From: Winkia neuii
GTDB lineage: Bacteria > Actinomycetota > Actinomycetes > Actinomycetales > Actinomycetaceae
Direction of reading: 5' to 3'
Assembly: GCF_029011175.1 (NCBI RefSeq)
Contig: NZ_CP118946.1
Location: forward strand, 1,798,001 to 1,862,000
Length of the DNA: 64,000 nucleotides
Positions 9,016-16,895 of this stretch are shown here, one piece after another (the first letter of the stretch is position 1; each line of letters begins with the position of its first letter). The notes beneath the pieces were generated by a model. That model was not told where the DNA came from, did no database searches, and saw only the letters and a program-made list of their open reading frames with translations. The translations under genes and the position numbers were made by a program.

Positions 9016-9583
9016 GCGCCTATAGTCTCATAAGTTCTGCAATTTTTTGCTTTCCTTCCCCGCTCGGCGCCTTTCGCTGGCGCTGCCCTTACTTTCCCCG
9101 GCCCTTTCTTTCTTTTCGAGGGCGAGGTATCTTCCCTGTTCGCGCCTTCGATTTGCTCAACTAACTTTTCCGTAACAGCTAGGACCAGCGCGTATGCATA
9201 GGTGGCGGACAACCGTTACACTAAAGGTGGCGTCGGACCGTTTTGCCCCGGGCTCCACTTATAGCCGCTACGAGCGGCCTTCGCGCCGACAGGCGCATCT
9301 CGGTCCGACGTCTTTTTCTATGCTCATGCGAACCTATAGCCCCGCCCCGAAAACGGTAGCGGGGCATTCAGGCCCAAAAAACACAAAAATGAAAGTGGGG
9401 TTCGTCACAGATTGTTGCGACGCCTGATTTGTTAACCCCAAGGTAAACGGCTATTTACCCGATGATAATTGCGCGACCACAAAAGCACTTCAAAACATTC
9501 ATGGGACTATTTGAGATTTAACCCCTTAGATTCAAACTAGGCTTTTATTGCAATACCGCGAACGAAATGGAGTTTAGGCCGAC
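9016..9583. other. Long intergenic region upstream of the DUF47-pit operon
   Basis: 568 bp between the divergent membrane-protein gene and the DUF47 gene. The first 200 bp are T/C-rich with no convincing gene. A folded element at 9231-9317 is listed separately. The stretch from about 9420 to 9570 is AT-richer and probably holds the promoter of the DUF47-pit operon. Short reading frames on both strands here look like noise. Confidence 0.6.
9231..9317 (+). ncRNA. Candidate structured RNA with closing stem, two inner hairpins and a T-rich tail
   Basis: Outer arms CGTCGGACCG (9231-9240) and CGGTCCGACG (9301-9310) are perfectly complementary over 10 bp. Inside are GCCGCT-acg-AGCGGC (9264-9278) and GCGCC-gaca-GGCGC (9283-9296), so the plus strand can form a junction of at least three helices. 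It is followed by TCTTTTTCT, as in an intrinsic terminator. A TACACT box at 9217-9222 could start transcription at the foot of the closing stem. No coding frame fits. It may be a small RNA, a riboswitch-like leader or just an elaborate terminator. No known class was recognised. Confidence 0.5.
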
Positions 9584-9640
9584 ATGTTCAACCGCATTTT
9601 AAACGGTCGAAGTCTTCGGACGATTCATTCTTTGCTCTAA
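9584..9640 (+). other. 5' segment of the DUF47 gene with slippery heptamer (candidate -1 frameshift)
   Basis: A GGAG ribosome-binding site (9569-9572) precedes an ATG at 9584. It opens MFNRILN and then runs to TAA at 9638. The -1 frame, entered at T TTA AAC (9598-9604), reads KRSKSSDDSFFALM and runs straight into the DUF47 protein. DSFFALM matches the SFY-type N-terminus of DUF47 proteins, but this frame has no start codon of its own upstream. Either ribosomes shift -1 here, or the sequence lost one base, or a downstream ATG at 9640 is used by TAATG coupling. Confidence 0.6.
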
Positions 9641-10215
9641 TGGCGCAGACCGCGTTGCGGCTGAAAGACGCAACTGAGCTGCTGGCACAGATCATTCACG
9701 CGAATCCCGAGGATCGCCCTCCTCTTCGCGACAAGCTGCACGACGTGGAGCACGCCGCTGACGAGCTCACCCACCAGATTTCCCGCAAACTCAACCAGAC
9801 TTTCGTCACTCCCCTAGACCGGGATGACATCCAGATGCTTGCCTACGCCCTAGACGATTGCGTGGATCAGGTGGACGAGGGCGGCGGCCTGATCGTCACC
9901 TACAACGTGGACGCCTTCCCCAAGCAGCTTTCCGTGCAGGTAGACGTGCTGCAGCGATGCGCAGAACTGACTGCAGACGCCATGCCCCGCCTGAACGGCC
10001 TTTCCGACTTGCGCGACTACTGGGTAGAAATCAACCGCCTGGAAAACGAGGGCGACGTTGCCTACAACAAGCTACTCGCCAAACTGTTCAACTCTGATCT
10101 AGATCCGATCGATATTATTAAGCTGAAGGACATCATCGATTCCTTGGAAGAAGGCATTGATTCCTTCGAGACTTTGGCAAACACGATCGAAACGATCGCG
10201 ATCAAGGAGTCCTAA
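9640..10215 (+). CDS. DUF47 / PhoU-like accessory protein of the PiT phosphate transporter
   Basis: 191 residues from the ATG at 9640; the family N-terminus probably extends about 20 residues upstream through a -1 frameshift. All-helical PhoU-like fold. Family landmarks are HDVEHAADELTHQISRKLNQTFVTPLDRDDI, LAYALDDCVDQVDE and RDYWVEINRLENEGD, with C-terminus ETIAIKES. DUF47 proteins are encoded with PiT transporters and are thought to modulate them. The stop is 3 bp before the pit start, and the pit ribosome-binding site lies in the last codons, so the two are co-translated. Confidence 0.9.
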   Translation: MAQTALRLKDATELLAQIIHANPEDRPPLRDKLHDVEHAADELTHQISRKLNQTFVTPLDRDDIQMLAYALDDCVDQVDEGGGLIVTYNVDAFPKQLSVQVDVLQRCAELTADAMPRLNGLSDLRDYWVEINRLENEGDVAYNKLLAKLFNSDLDPIDIIKLKDIIDSLEEGIDSFETLANTIETIAIKES

Positions 10216-10218
10216 GCC

Positions 10219-11265
10219 GTGGAACTCACACTAGTCCTAGTCGCCCTGGTGGTAGTACTGGCACTAAGTTTCGACTTCACCAACGGTTTTCACGACGCTG
10301 CCAACGCGATCGCTACCTCGGTATCCACCCGCGCACTAACGCCGCGTGCTGCCCTAATCATGGCCGCGTCCATGAATATCGTGGGCGCGCTTTTAGGCAC
10401 CGAAGTTGCCAAAACCATTGGTCAGGGCATTATCGACATCAGCCAGTACTCTGAAGCGGCAGATCCGAGCCTGCGCCTACACGGGCTGGTAATCATTCTG
10501 GCTGCCCTAATTGGTGCAATTACCTGGAACCTGATCACCTGGTGGTTCGGCCTGCCTTCCTCGTCCTCGCACGCCCTAATCGGCGGCCTGGTGGGCGCAG
10601 GTCTAGCCTCTGCCACCCAGGTGCAGTGGAGCGGCATTGTTGAAGAGGTCGTCATCCCCATGTTCGCCTCGCCACTGCTGGGCTTCGCAGTTTCCTACCT
10701 GGTAATGAAACTGGTTCTGGCCCTGTGCGCCAATCTGCAGTATCACCGTACAATGCGCCATTTCCGCATCGCCCAAACCATTTCGGCCGGGGCAATGGCC
10801 CTAGGGCACGGCCTCCAGGACGCCCAGAAAACAATGGGCGTCATTGTTATGGCACTGATGGCCGGCGGCTACCACGGCATTGACACTAATGGCGAACTAA
10901 CCATCCCTCTGTGGGTGAAGCTCGCCGCAGCACTAGCAATTTCTGCCGGCACTTACTCTGGCGGTTGGCGAATCATGCGCACCCTCGGCCGCAAGGTCAT
11001 CGAGCTAGACCCCGCGCACGGCTTCGTAGCCGAAACGGTTGCAGCCTCGGTACTCTACCTTGCCGCCTATGTCTTCCACGCCCCCGTTTCCACCACGCAC
11101 ACCATCACCGCCGGCATTATGGGCGTTGGCGCAACCCGCCGCCTGTCGGCAGTGCGCTGGGGAATGGCCGGCAACATCGCCGTAGCGTGGGTACTAACCA
11201 TGCCCGCCGCAGCACTGGTTGCAGGCCTGCTATACCTGCCCCTACACCTGCTGATTGGGGCCTAA
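10219..11265 (+). CDS. pit: PiT family inorganic phosphate transporter
   Basis: 348 residues. Low-affinity phosphate:cation symporter of the cell membrane. The duplicated PiT signatures are present: FDFTNGFHDAANAIATSVSTRAL near the N-terminus and VFHAPVSTTHTITAGIMGVGA near the C-terminus, plus GLPSSSSHALIGGLVGAG in the middle. GTG start at 10219, preceded by AAGGAG at 10204-10209 inside the DUF47 gene. Followed by a strong hairpin. It backs onto the high-affinity pst operon, which runs the opposite way. Confidence 0.95.
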   Translation: MELTLVLVALVVVLALSFDFTNGFHDAANAIATSVSTRALTPRAALIMAASMNIVGALLGTEVAKTIGQGIIDISQYSEAADPSLRLHGLVIILAALIGAITWNLITWWFGLPSSSSHALIGGLVGAGLASATQVQWSGIVEEVVIPMFASPLLGFAVSYLVMKLVLALCANLQYHRTMRHFRIAQTISAGAMALGHGLQDAQKTMGVIVMALMAGGYHGIDTNGELTIPLWVKLAAALAISAGTYSGGWRIMRTLGRKVIELDPAHGFVAETVAASVLYLAAYVFHAPVSTTHTITAGIMGVGATRRLSAVRWGMAGNIAVAWVLTMPAAALVAGLLYLPLHLLIGA

Positions 11266-11296
11266 CCCAAAAGTTTGCGCTCGCGGTCCGGGCGCA

Positions 11297-11332
11297 AAAA
11301 GTGCACACAGCTTTTTGGCTGTGTGCACTTTT
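11297..11332. terminator. Bidirectional terminator between pit and pstB
   Basis: The 14-bp perfect arms AAAAGTGCACACAG and CTGTGTGCACTTTT flank an 8-nt loop. T-rich on the plus side and A-rich on the other, it can end the rightward pit and the leftward pst transcripts. Confidence 0.9.
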
Positions 11333-11345
11333 CTTTGTCTTCTTT

Positions 11346-12131
11346 TTAGCCGAAGCGCCCGGACACGTAGTCTTCGGTTGCCTTGTTGGAGGGGTTCGAG
11401 AAGATCTTGTCGGTCTTGTCGATCTCTACCAGCACGCCGGGCTTGCCGGCACCTTCCAGGTTGAAGAAGCCGGTGCGGTCAGAGACACGCGCCGCTTGCT
11501 GCATGTTGTGGGTGACGATGACGATCGTGTAGTTCTCTTTCAACTTGATCATCAGGTCTTCGATCGCCAACGTCGAGATGGGGTCTAGTGCCGAACAGGG
11601 TTCGTCCATCAGCACTACCTTCGGGCGCACTGCCACTGTGCGGGCAATGCACAGGCGCTGCTGCTGGCCGCCGGAGAGCGAAGAGCCGGGCCGGTCCAGC
11701 CTGTCCTTGACCTCGTCCCACAGGTTTGCGCTGCGCAGGGATTCTTCGACCAGCGCGTCTGCGTCAGACTTGGCTAGACGACGCGAGTTTAGCCGCACCC
11801 CCGCCAGCACGTTCTCGTAGATGGACATGGTGGGGAACGGATTTGCCCGCTGGAACACCATGCCTACTAGGCGGCGCACCTGTACCGGGTCCACGTCCTT
11901 GTCGTAAATGTTCTTGCCTTCAATTAGCACTTCGCCCTCGACGTGGGCGCCGGGGATCGCTTCATGCATGCGATCTAGAGTGCGAAGGAAAGTAGATTTA
12001 CCGCACCCGGAAGGGCCGATCAGCGCGGTGATCGAGTTCGGCTCAATTTCCATATTGACGCCGCGGACGGCTAGGAAATCGCCGTAGTAGATGTTTTCGT
12101 TGCGAACTTCAATGCGAGTAGACACTGCCAT
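11346..12131 (-). CDS. pstB: Phosphate ABC transporter ATP-binding protein PstB
   Basis: 261 residues. ATPase of the high-affinity phosphate importer. Walker [10 protein letters not shown], signature [13 protein letters not shown], Walker [15 protein letters not shown] and H-loop [13 protein letters not shown] are in order. The PstB-specific region [26 protein letters not shown] follows Walker A. Last gene of pstSCAB, 15 bp after pstA, and ends just before the shared terminator. Confidence 0.97.
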   Translation of the reverse strand: MAVSTRIEVRNENIYYGDFLAVRGVNMEIEPNSITALIGPSGCGKSTFLRTLDRMHEAIPGAHVEGEVLIEGKNIYDKDVDPVQVRRLVGMVFQRANPFPTMSIYENVLAGVRLNSRRLAKSDADALVEESLRSANLWDEVKDRLDRPGSSLSGGQQQRLCIARTVAVRPKVVLMDEPCSALDPISTLAIEDLMIKLKENYTIVIVTHNMQQAARVSDRTGFFNLEGAGKPGVLVEIDKTDKIFSNPSNKATEDYVSGRFG

Positions 12132-12146
12132 TTTCCTTTCGGGGTC

Positions 12147-13163
12147 TTAGTTGCGCCCCTTCGGGGCAACGGCCGTTGCAATTGCACGCGCAATAATGTT
12201 CAGGGCCATTACTAGGATGATTAGCGCGAGGGCGGCGGCCCAAGCACGCTGGTAGTTGATGTCGGCGATGCAAGTGCCACCGCCTTTACAGGGCACTAGG
12301 CCCTGCGAGTACTGCCGGTAGGCATACACCGGCAGCGTGGTCATCTGCCCCTTGAACGGGTCAAAGTTAATCCAGTTGACCAGGCCCGCGGTGAACAGCA
12401 GCGGGGCTGTTTCGCCAATGATGCGGGCGATTGCCAGCATGATCGACGTGGTGATGCCGCCAGCTGCGGTGCGCAGTACGACCTTCAGGATTACCCTCCA
12501 CTTGGGCACGCCGAGGGCGAGTGCCGCCTCTCGTAATTCCTGCGGTACCAGCAGCAGCATTTCCTGACAGCCGCGCACCACGGTGGGGATCATGAGTACT
12601 GACAGTGCCACCGCACCTACGATGCCTGCCTGGTATCCGGGCTTTACTAGCAGCGCGAAGGCTGACAGGGCGAACAGGCCGGCGACGATCGAGGGGACGC
12701 CGGTCATGACGTCCACGAAGAACATGATTGCCCGAGCCAGCTTGTTGTTGCCGCCATATTCGGTAACGTACACGGCGGTGAATAGGCCAATTGGCGCCGA
12801 TATGAGGGTTGCCAGGGCGGTGATGATCAGGGTACCAATGATGGCGTGGTAGATGCCGCCCGCATCCATGCCGCCCGAGACACCCTTCATGGACACTGCC
12901 ACGAAGTAGGGGAAATCCCTGAGTAATCTGGCCCCGCCCCGAGCGACGGTAATCCACAGCAGGGACACCAGTGGGATCATGGCCAGGATAAAGCAGATCG
13001 AAACCACTACGGTCGAGATCTTGTCTTTGATTGCCCTGCGTCGGTTCAGACCCGGATCAGCAGGCGCGAACGGGTTATTCTTCGGGGCCTGCGGGCGGGC
13101 ATCCGAGGACGAGGATGGGGCGAGCGCAGACGAGGAGCTGCGGGCCCTTGACGTATCAGACAT
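12147..13163 (-). CDS. pstA: Phosphate ABC transporter permease PstA
   Basis: 338 residues. The N-terminal 45 residues are Ser/Ala/Pro-rich and probably disordered. Six membrane segments follow, with the inner-membrane permease signature ELREAALALGVPKWRVILKVVLRTA (EAA loop) around residue 220. It pairs with PstC to form the channel. The start at 13163 has a GGGGGAT ribosome-binding site and lies 10 bp after the pstC stop. Confidence 0.95.
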   Translation of the reverse strand: MSDTSRARSSSSALAPSSSSDARPQAPKNNPFAPADPGLNRRRAIKDKISTVVVSICFILAMIPLVSLLWITVARGGARLLRDFPYFVAVSMKGVSGGMDAGGIYHAIIGTLIITALATLISAPIGLFTAVYVTEYGGNNKLARAIMFFVDVMTGVPSIVAGLFALSAFALLVKPGYQAGIVGAVALSVLMIPTVVRGCQEMLLLVPQELREAALALGVPKWRVILKVVLRTAAGGITTSIMLAIARIIGETAPLLFTAGLVNWINFDPFKGQMTTLPVYAYRQYSQGLVPCKGGGTCIADINYQRAWAAALALIILVMALNIIARAIATAVAPKGRN

Positions 13164-13172
13164 TGGATCCCC

Positions 13173-14129
13173 CTACTTTGTGCCTGTGCGGGCTAGAATC
13201 CAGCGCGCAAGCATGTTGACGATCATGGTGATGAAGAACAGGGCCAGACCGGTGGCGAAGAGGCCAGACAGGGCGAGGCCGGTAGATTCGGGCTGTTGCA
13301 ACGCAATGTTGGCCGCAATGGTCGAGTGCTTGCCCGCTTCAAGAATGTGGAACGAGTAGCTGGCGCCAACCGACAGCACCATTAGCACTGCCATGGTTTC
13401 GCCGAGCGCGCGTCCGAGCCCCAGCATGGATGCTGAGACGATGCCGGAGCGGCCGTGCGGCAGCACTGCCAGGCGAATCATTTCCCACCTGGTGGCACCA
13501 AGGGCCAGTGCTGCTTCTTCATGCAGCCCCGGGGTCTTTAGGAAAATTTCGCGGCTAATCGAGGTGACAATGGGAAGAATCATGACGGCTAGGATCACGG
13601 CGGCCGACGAGATGGTGCGCCCGGTCGGAGAGGCCACCCCGCCAAATAGGGGGAACCAACCGAAGTGGGCATTGAGCCACTTATTCAAAGGCACTAGCTT
13701 CGGCACTAGCCAGAGGGCGCCCCACAGGCCGTAGATTACCGAGGGGATAGCTGCCAGCAGATCCACCAGGTACCCCAGGGTTTGCGCCAGCTTCTTGGGC
13801 GCGTAGTGGCTGATGAAGAGGGCGATCCCGATTGCAACCGGCACAGCCATCAACATTGCCATGCCAGAACCTAGCAACGTACCGAATACCTGCGGCATCG
13901 TGAACTGCCAGATGTTTACGTGACTTGCCGACCCCATGGTGGTAAACACTTTGCCCTGCGCCAAGATCGCATCCTTGGCTTGCAGCAGCAAGAACACTGC
14001 TACCAACGCCAATGTGGCCAAAATGGTGATACCTGCCAGCAGGGCGATGGCGCGGAATACAGCGTTACCCGTTTTACCCGTTCCTTTGGAATCGGTCAGC
14101 AAGTTAGCTTCTGATCGCTTGACCGTCAT
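13173..14129 (-). CDS. pstC: Phosphate ABC transporter permease PstC
   Basis: 318 residues from the ATG at 14129, which has AGGAAG just upstream. Another in-frame ATG at 14153 lacks a ribosome-binding site and falls next to the stem-loop, so the shorter form is preferred. Six membrane segments with the EAA loop HEEAALALGATRWEMIRLAVLPHG. Partner of PstA. Separated from pstS by a stem-loop, which may set the ratio of binding protein to permease. Confidence 0.94.
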   Translation of the reverse strand: MTVKRSEANLLTDSKGTGKTGNAVFRAIALLAGITILATLALVAVFLLLQAKDAILAQGKVFTTMGSASHVNIWQFTMPQVFGTLLGSGMAMLMAVPVAIGIALFISHYAPKKLAQTLGYLVDLLAAIPSVIYGLWGALWLVPKLVPLNKWLNAHFGWFPLFGGVASPTGRTISSAAVILAVMILPIVTSISREIFLKTPGLHEEAALALGATRWEMIRLAVLPHGRSGIVSASMLGLGRALGETMAVLMVLSVGASYSFHILEAGKHSTIAANIALQQPESTGLALSGLFATGLALFFITMIVNMLARWILARTGTK

Positions 14130-14160
14130 GAACTTCCTACTTCCAACTCTCATGCGAAAG

Positions 14161-14190
14161 CGTTCGGTAGCGGTTTCCCACTACCGAACG
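14161..14190 (-). terminator. Intergenic stem-loop between pstS and pstC
   Basis: Perfect 10-bp arms CGTTCGGTAG and CTACCGAACG with a 10-nt loop. There is no strong T run after it on the minus strand, so it is more likely a partial attenuator or mRNA-stabilising hairpin that keeps pstS transcripts in excess than a full terminator. Confidence 0.7.
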
Positions 14191-14203
14191 CCTCGTTGCA
14201 TAA

Positions 14204-15319
14204 TTAGCCGATCTTGATCTTGTCTAGGCTCTTCTGAACCTTCTGTCGCATCTCGTCAGAAATCGGGGCAGAGCCTGCGCTCTCGGCAGCGGCCTTCTGG
14301 CCCTCCTTGGAGGAGACATACTCCATGAAGGCCTTTACTAGGTCGCCCTCTTCCTTTTCGTACTTGGAGCAGACGATCTCGTAAGAGATCATGATCAGCG
14401 GGTAGGCGCCCTCTTCCTTAGGAACGCGAACCACGTCCAGGGCCAGGTCGCCATCTGCGCGATCCTTGGCCGGCTCGGCGATGTCCGCAGCCTTGGCAGC
14501 GGTTTCCTGCGACGGAGCAGTGTAACCGTCACCGGACTTCAAAGAAGCAATGCCCAGATCGTCGCCTGCCTTAGAGAAGTCGGCGTAGCCGATGGTGCCC
14601 TCGGTGGACTGTACTGCCTGGATCAGGCCAGAGGTCTTGTCACCGGTCTCGCCACCAGCAATTGGCCAGGTCTTGTCGGCTTCGTCAGTCCACACGTCCC
14701 CAGCGGCTTCGTGAAGGTAAGAGGTGAAGTTTTCGGTAGTACCGGACTTGTCAGAACGGTGAACCGGGGTGATTGCCAGATCGGGTAGCTTGGCATCCGG
14801 GTTGGCCTTGGCAATGGCCGGATCGTTCCAGTTCTTGATTTCGCCCTTGAAGATCTTGGCAACTACGTCAGGATCCAGGTTCAGCTTCTTGACGCCCTTG
14901 ATGTTGAAGACGACGGCTACCGGGGAAATGTAGGTGGGCAGATCGAAAGCATCGGCGCCACAGCGATCCTTGGCCTTCTTTACTTCGTCGCCCTCGAGGT
15001 ATGCGTCGGAACCGGCCCACGCTACCTGCTTGCCAATGAACTGTTCAATGCCAGCGCCCGAGCCAACTGCACCGTAGGTGATCTGGGCATCGGGGTTGTT
15101 TTCCATGAAGGTCTGAGTCCAGGTGGTCATTGCCGACTCCTGTGAGGAAGCGCCCGCACCCTTCAGGGAACCGGATACGGATTCGCTCTGCTGCGAAGTC
15201 TTGTCATTGCCGTCCGCCTTTTCGCCAGTAGCGTTGTCGGAACCGCAAGCAGCTAGTGAGGTGACCGCGAAGGAAGCGGCTGCAGCCACACCCAGGAACT
15301 TGTAAAACTTCTGATTCAC
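14204..15319 (-). CDS. pstS: Phosphate-binding lipoprotein PstS
   Basis: 371 residues. Lipoprotein signal MNQKFYKFLGVAAAASFAVT followed by SLAAC, with lipid anchoring at Cys25. The mature part has PstS phosphate-binding segments: LKGAGASSQESAMTTW near the N-terminus, TYGAVGSGAGIEQFIGKQV, and HRSDKSGTTENFTSYL. First gene of pstSCAB, with a PHO-type direct-repeat box about 80 bp upstream. Captures phosphate outside the membrane and delivers it to PstCA. Confidence 0.97.
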   Translation of the reverse strand: MNQKFYKFLGVAAAASFAVTSLAACGSDNATGEKADGNDKTSQQSESVSGSLKGAGASSQESAMTTWTQTFMENNPDAQITYGAVGSGAGIEQFIGKQVAWAGSDAYLEGDEVKKAKDRCGADAFDLPTYISPVAVVFNIKGVKKLNLDPDVVAKIFKGEIKNWNDPAIAKANPDAKLPDLAITPVHRSDKSGTTENFTSYLHEAAGDVWTDEADKTWPIAGGETGDKTSGLIQAVQSTEGTIGYADFSKAGDDLGIASLKSGDGYTAPSQETAAKAADIAEPAKDRADGDLALDVVRVPKEEGAYPLIMISYEIVCSKYEKEEGDLVKAFMEYVSSKEGQKAAAESAGSAPISDEMRQKVQKSLDKIKIG

Positions 15320-15397
15320 TTGTGATACTTCCTATTCTTCGTACCGAATGGGAGGGCCTAGGCCCTGACATGTACAAGGTACGGAAGTCAGGTGTAG

Positions 15398-15430
15398 ATA
15401 AAGTTCAACCCAAGTGAACAGTTGGTGAAC
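15398..15430 (-). promoter_or_regulatory. PHO box (three 11-bp direct repeats) upstream of pstS
   Basis: On the minus strand three consecutive 11-nt units read GTTCACCAACT, GTTCACTTGGG and TTGAACTTTAT. The first two start with GTTCAC, the core of the actinobacterial PhoP (PhoR-PhoP) box, which is built from 11-bp direct repeats. Position about 80 bp before the pstS ATG. Inference: phosphate starvation induces pstSCAB through PhoP. Confidence 0.8.
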
Positions 15431-15508
15431 AAACTCGATTTACAGTTGTGACGTGCACATACGCTAACGGCGGTGAGTTAGAACACTCTAATGATTCGGT
15501 TTCTTACC

Positions 15509-16810
15509 TTACGCGCGCACCAGTTCGAGGGCGACTACCACCGGTCGGCATTCCAGCTGCGCTTCCCGATCTACCGCAGCGGGAGCCGAGACTGCCTTGA
15601 CAGGCTGAGCCTTCGACTTCTTCGCAGGCTTGGTGGTGCGCAGGGCCGACCCCTTGGTGGGGAGCGCTACCGGGGTGCCCTTCTTGCCTGCCAGCATCGC
15701 GGGCGAGGGACCCTTTTTCTTCTTCGGCTTGGCCTCGTGCTCCAGTTCCGGGCCGCCCTCGTAAGCGACGGGCACTTCCCCACTGTCAGACAGCAGATGC
15801 GCCACGGGCGTGGGCAACGGATCGTCCTCGGCAAGAGGCACGAGCGCGATATGGGCAACCAGCATCTGCGCGGTGTGCAGGTACGGGTCTTCCTGCGGCA
15901 ACTGCCGCGTAATAGCGTTCGGGGTGATCCCGGCTAGGGCTCCGACGAGGGCGGGCAACGTAGGCCGGTGCACGCACACGCCCCTGGCCTGCCCGTCCGC
16001 CAGCCACTTCTTGGCCAGTTCGCGCACGGCCATCCCGTCTGCCGCATGGGCAGTCTCGGTCAGCTCCGCGAGCGCGGTAAGAGGCGCGCCGGTGAGCGTG
16101 GCAAAAGGAGCCACGGTCTGGAAACAGCGCCGCCACGGCGAGGTCAGCACCTGGCCGATGCCGTAGGCGGACAGGATCGGAACCAGGTTCTTTGTTTGCC
16201 CGACGCCCTTGCGAGCGAGCGGGCGGGCCGATTCTTCGCCCTCCCACTTCTTGCGCCCTACCGCCTTGGCGTGGCGCATGATCAGCAGCGGCTGGGTTTG
16301 CGCGGTGCGATTGCGAATGTGCGCTACCGCCTCGTCGAGTAGACGCTGGTCCCCTCGCCGGGTAAGCATTTTGCGGGCTTTAGCAGGCTTCGCCCACTTG
16401 GTCTGATCGATTTCAGAGATGGGGGCACGCTTGGCGAGCGGACGGCCAACCATTGCCGGCTCACTGACATCTAGCTGGCCCAGCCAGTAGCGCACCTCTT
16501 TGGTGTGCCCGACGCCCAGCCGGTACCGCTGTGTCTGCAACGGCACGCCCAGGCGCACCGCAAAGCCGGTTTCCTCTTCGACCTCGCGGACAGCGGTAGC
16601 CACTATGTGTTCACCGCGTTCCATCTTGCCCTTCGGCCACGACCAATCGTCGTAGCGGGGCCGGTGCACGATCAGCACCTCAATGTCGGCCTCACTGCGC
16701 GGAATCTGCGTTCCCGGGATTGTCCTGCCACCTTGGCGCAACCGCCACACAATAGCTCCACCTGAACGCACAATACGGGAAACAGGCGGCCGAGGGCGGG
16801 GCCTTGACAT
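15509..16810 (-). CDS. NUDIX hydrolase with C-terminal histidine-phosphatase domain (MutT1-like)
   Basis: 433 residues. The N-terminal NUDIX domain has a full box GKMERGEHIVATAVREVEEE at about residues 61-83. A histidine phosphatase domain follows, with LLIMRHAKA at about residue 175-183. This two-domain arrangement is that of mycobacterial MutT1, which cleaves 8-oxo-dGTP and diadenosine polyphosphates. The last 80 residues are Lys/Ala/Pro-rich (KPKKKKGPSP), possibly binding nucleic acid or polyphosphate. It follows ppk1 by 85 bp in the same direction, with a CCGGCATGCCGG palindrome between them. Confidence 0.9.
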   Translation of the reverse strand: MSRPRPRPPVSRIVRSGGAIVWRLRQGGRTIPGTQIPRSEADIEVLIVHRPRYDDWSWPKGKMERGEHIVATAVREVEEETGFAVRLGVPLQTQRYRLGVGHTKEVRYWLGQLDVSEPAMVGRPLAKRAPISEIDQTKWAKPAKARKMLTRRGDQRLLDEAVAHIRNRTAQTQPLLIMRHAKAVGRKKWEGEESARPLARKGVGQTKNLVPILSAYGIGQVLTSPWRRCFQTVAPFATLTGAPLTALAELTETAHAADGMAVRELAKKWLADGQARGVCVHRPTLPALVGALAGITPNAITRQLPQEDPYLHTAQMLVAHIALVPLAEDDPLPTPVAHLLSDSGEVPVAYEGGPELEHEAKPKKKKGPSPAMLAGKKGTPVALPTKGSALRTTKPAKKSKAQPVKAVSAPAAVDREAQLECRPVVVALELVRA

Positions 16811-16895
16811 TGGACCATCCTTTCATTACCGGCATGCCGGATAGCTAATTCTAGTTGTTAACCCTACCCGCCCTTGCCGGTGAATGCCGAAACGT

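Noticed and set aside
9231-9310. The folded element as a tRNA or tmRNA
   Set aside because: No 7-bp acceptor, no T loop GTTCRAN and no anticodon arm.
9012-9427. Two short frames (minus 9012-9212 and plus 9194-9427)
   Set aside because: No ribosome-binding site, no family likeness, and the second covers the folded RNA element.
9418-9475. GTTAACCCC and GGTAAACGG as a PHO box for the pit operon
   Set aside because: No GTTCAC core and no 11-bp phasing like that before pstS.
16829-16840. Perfect palindrome CCGGCATGCCGG between ppk1 and the NUDIX gene
   Set aside because: Single 12-bp GC palindrome with no loop, tail or second copy noticed; not enough to call a site.
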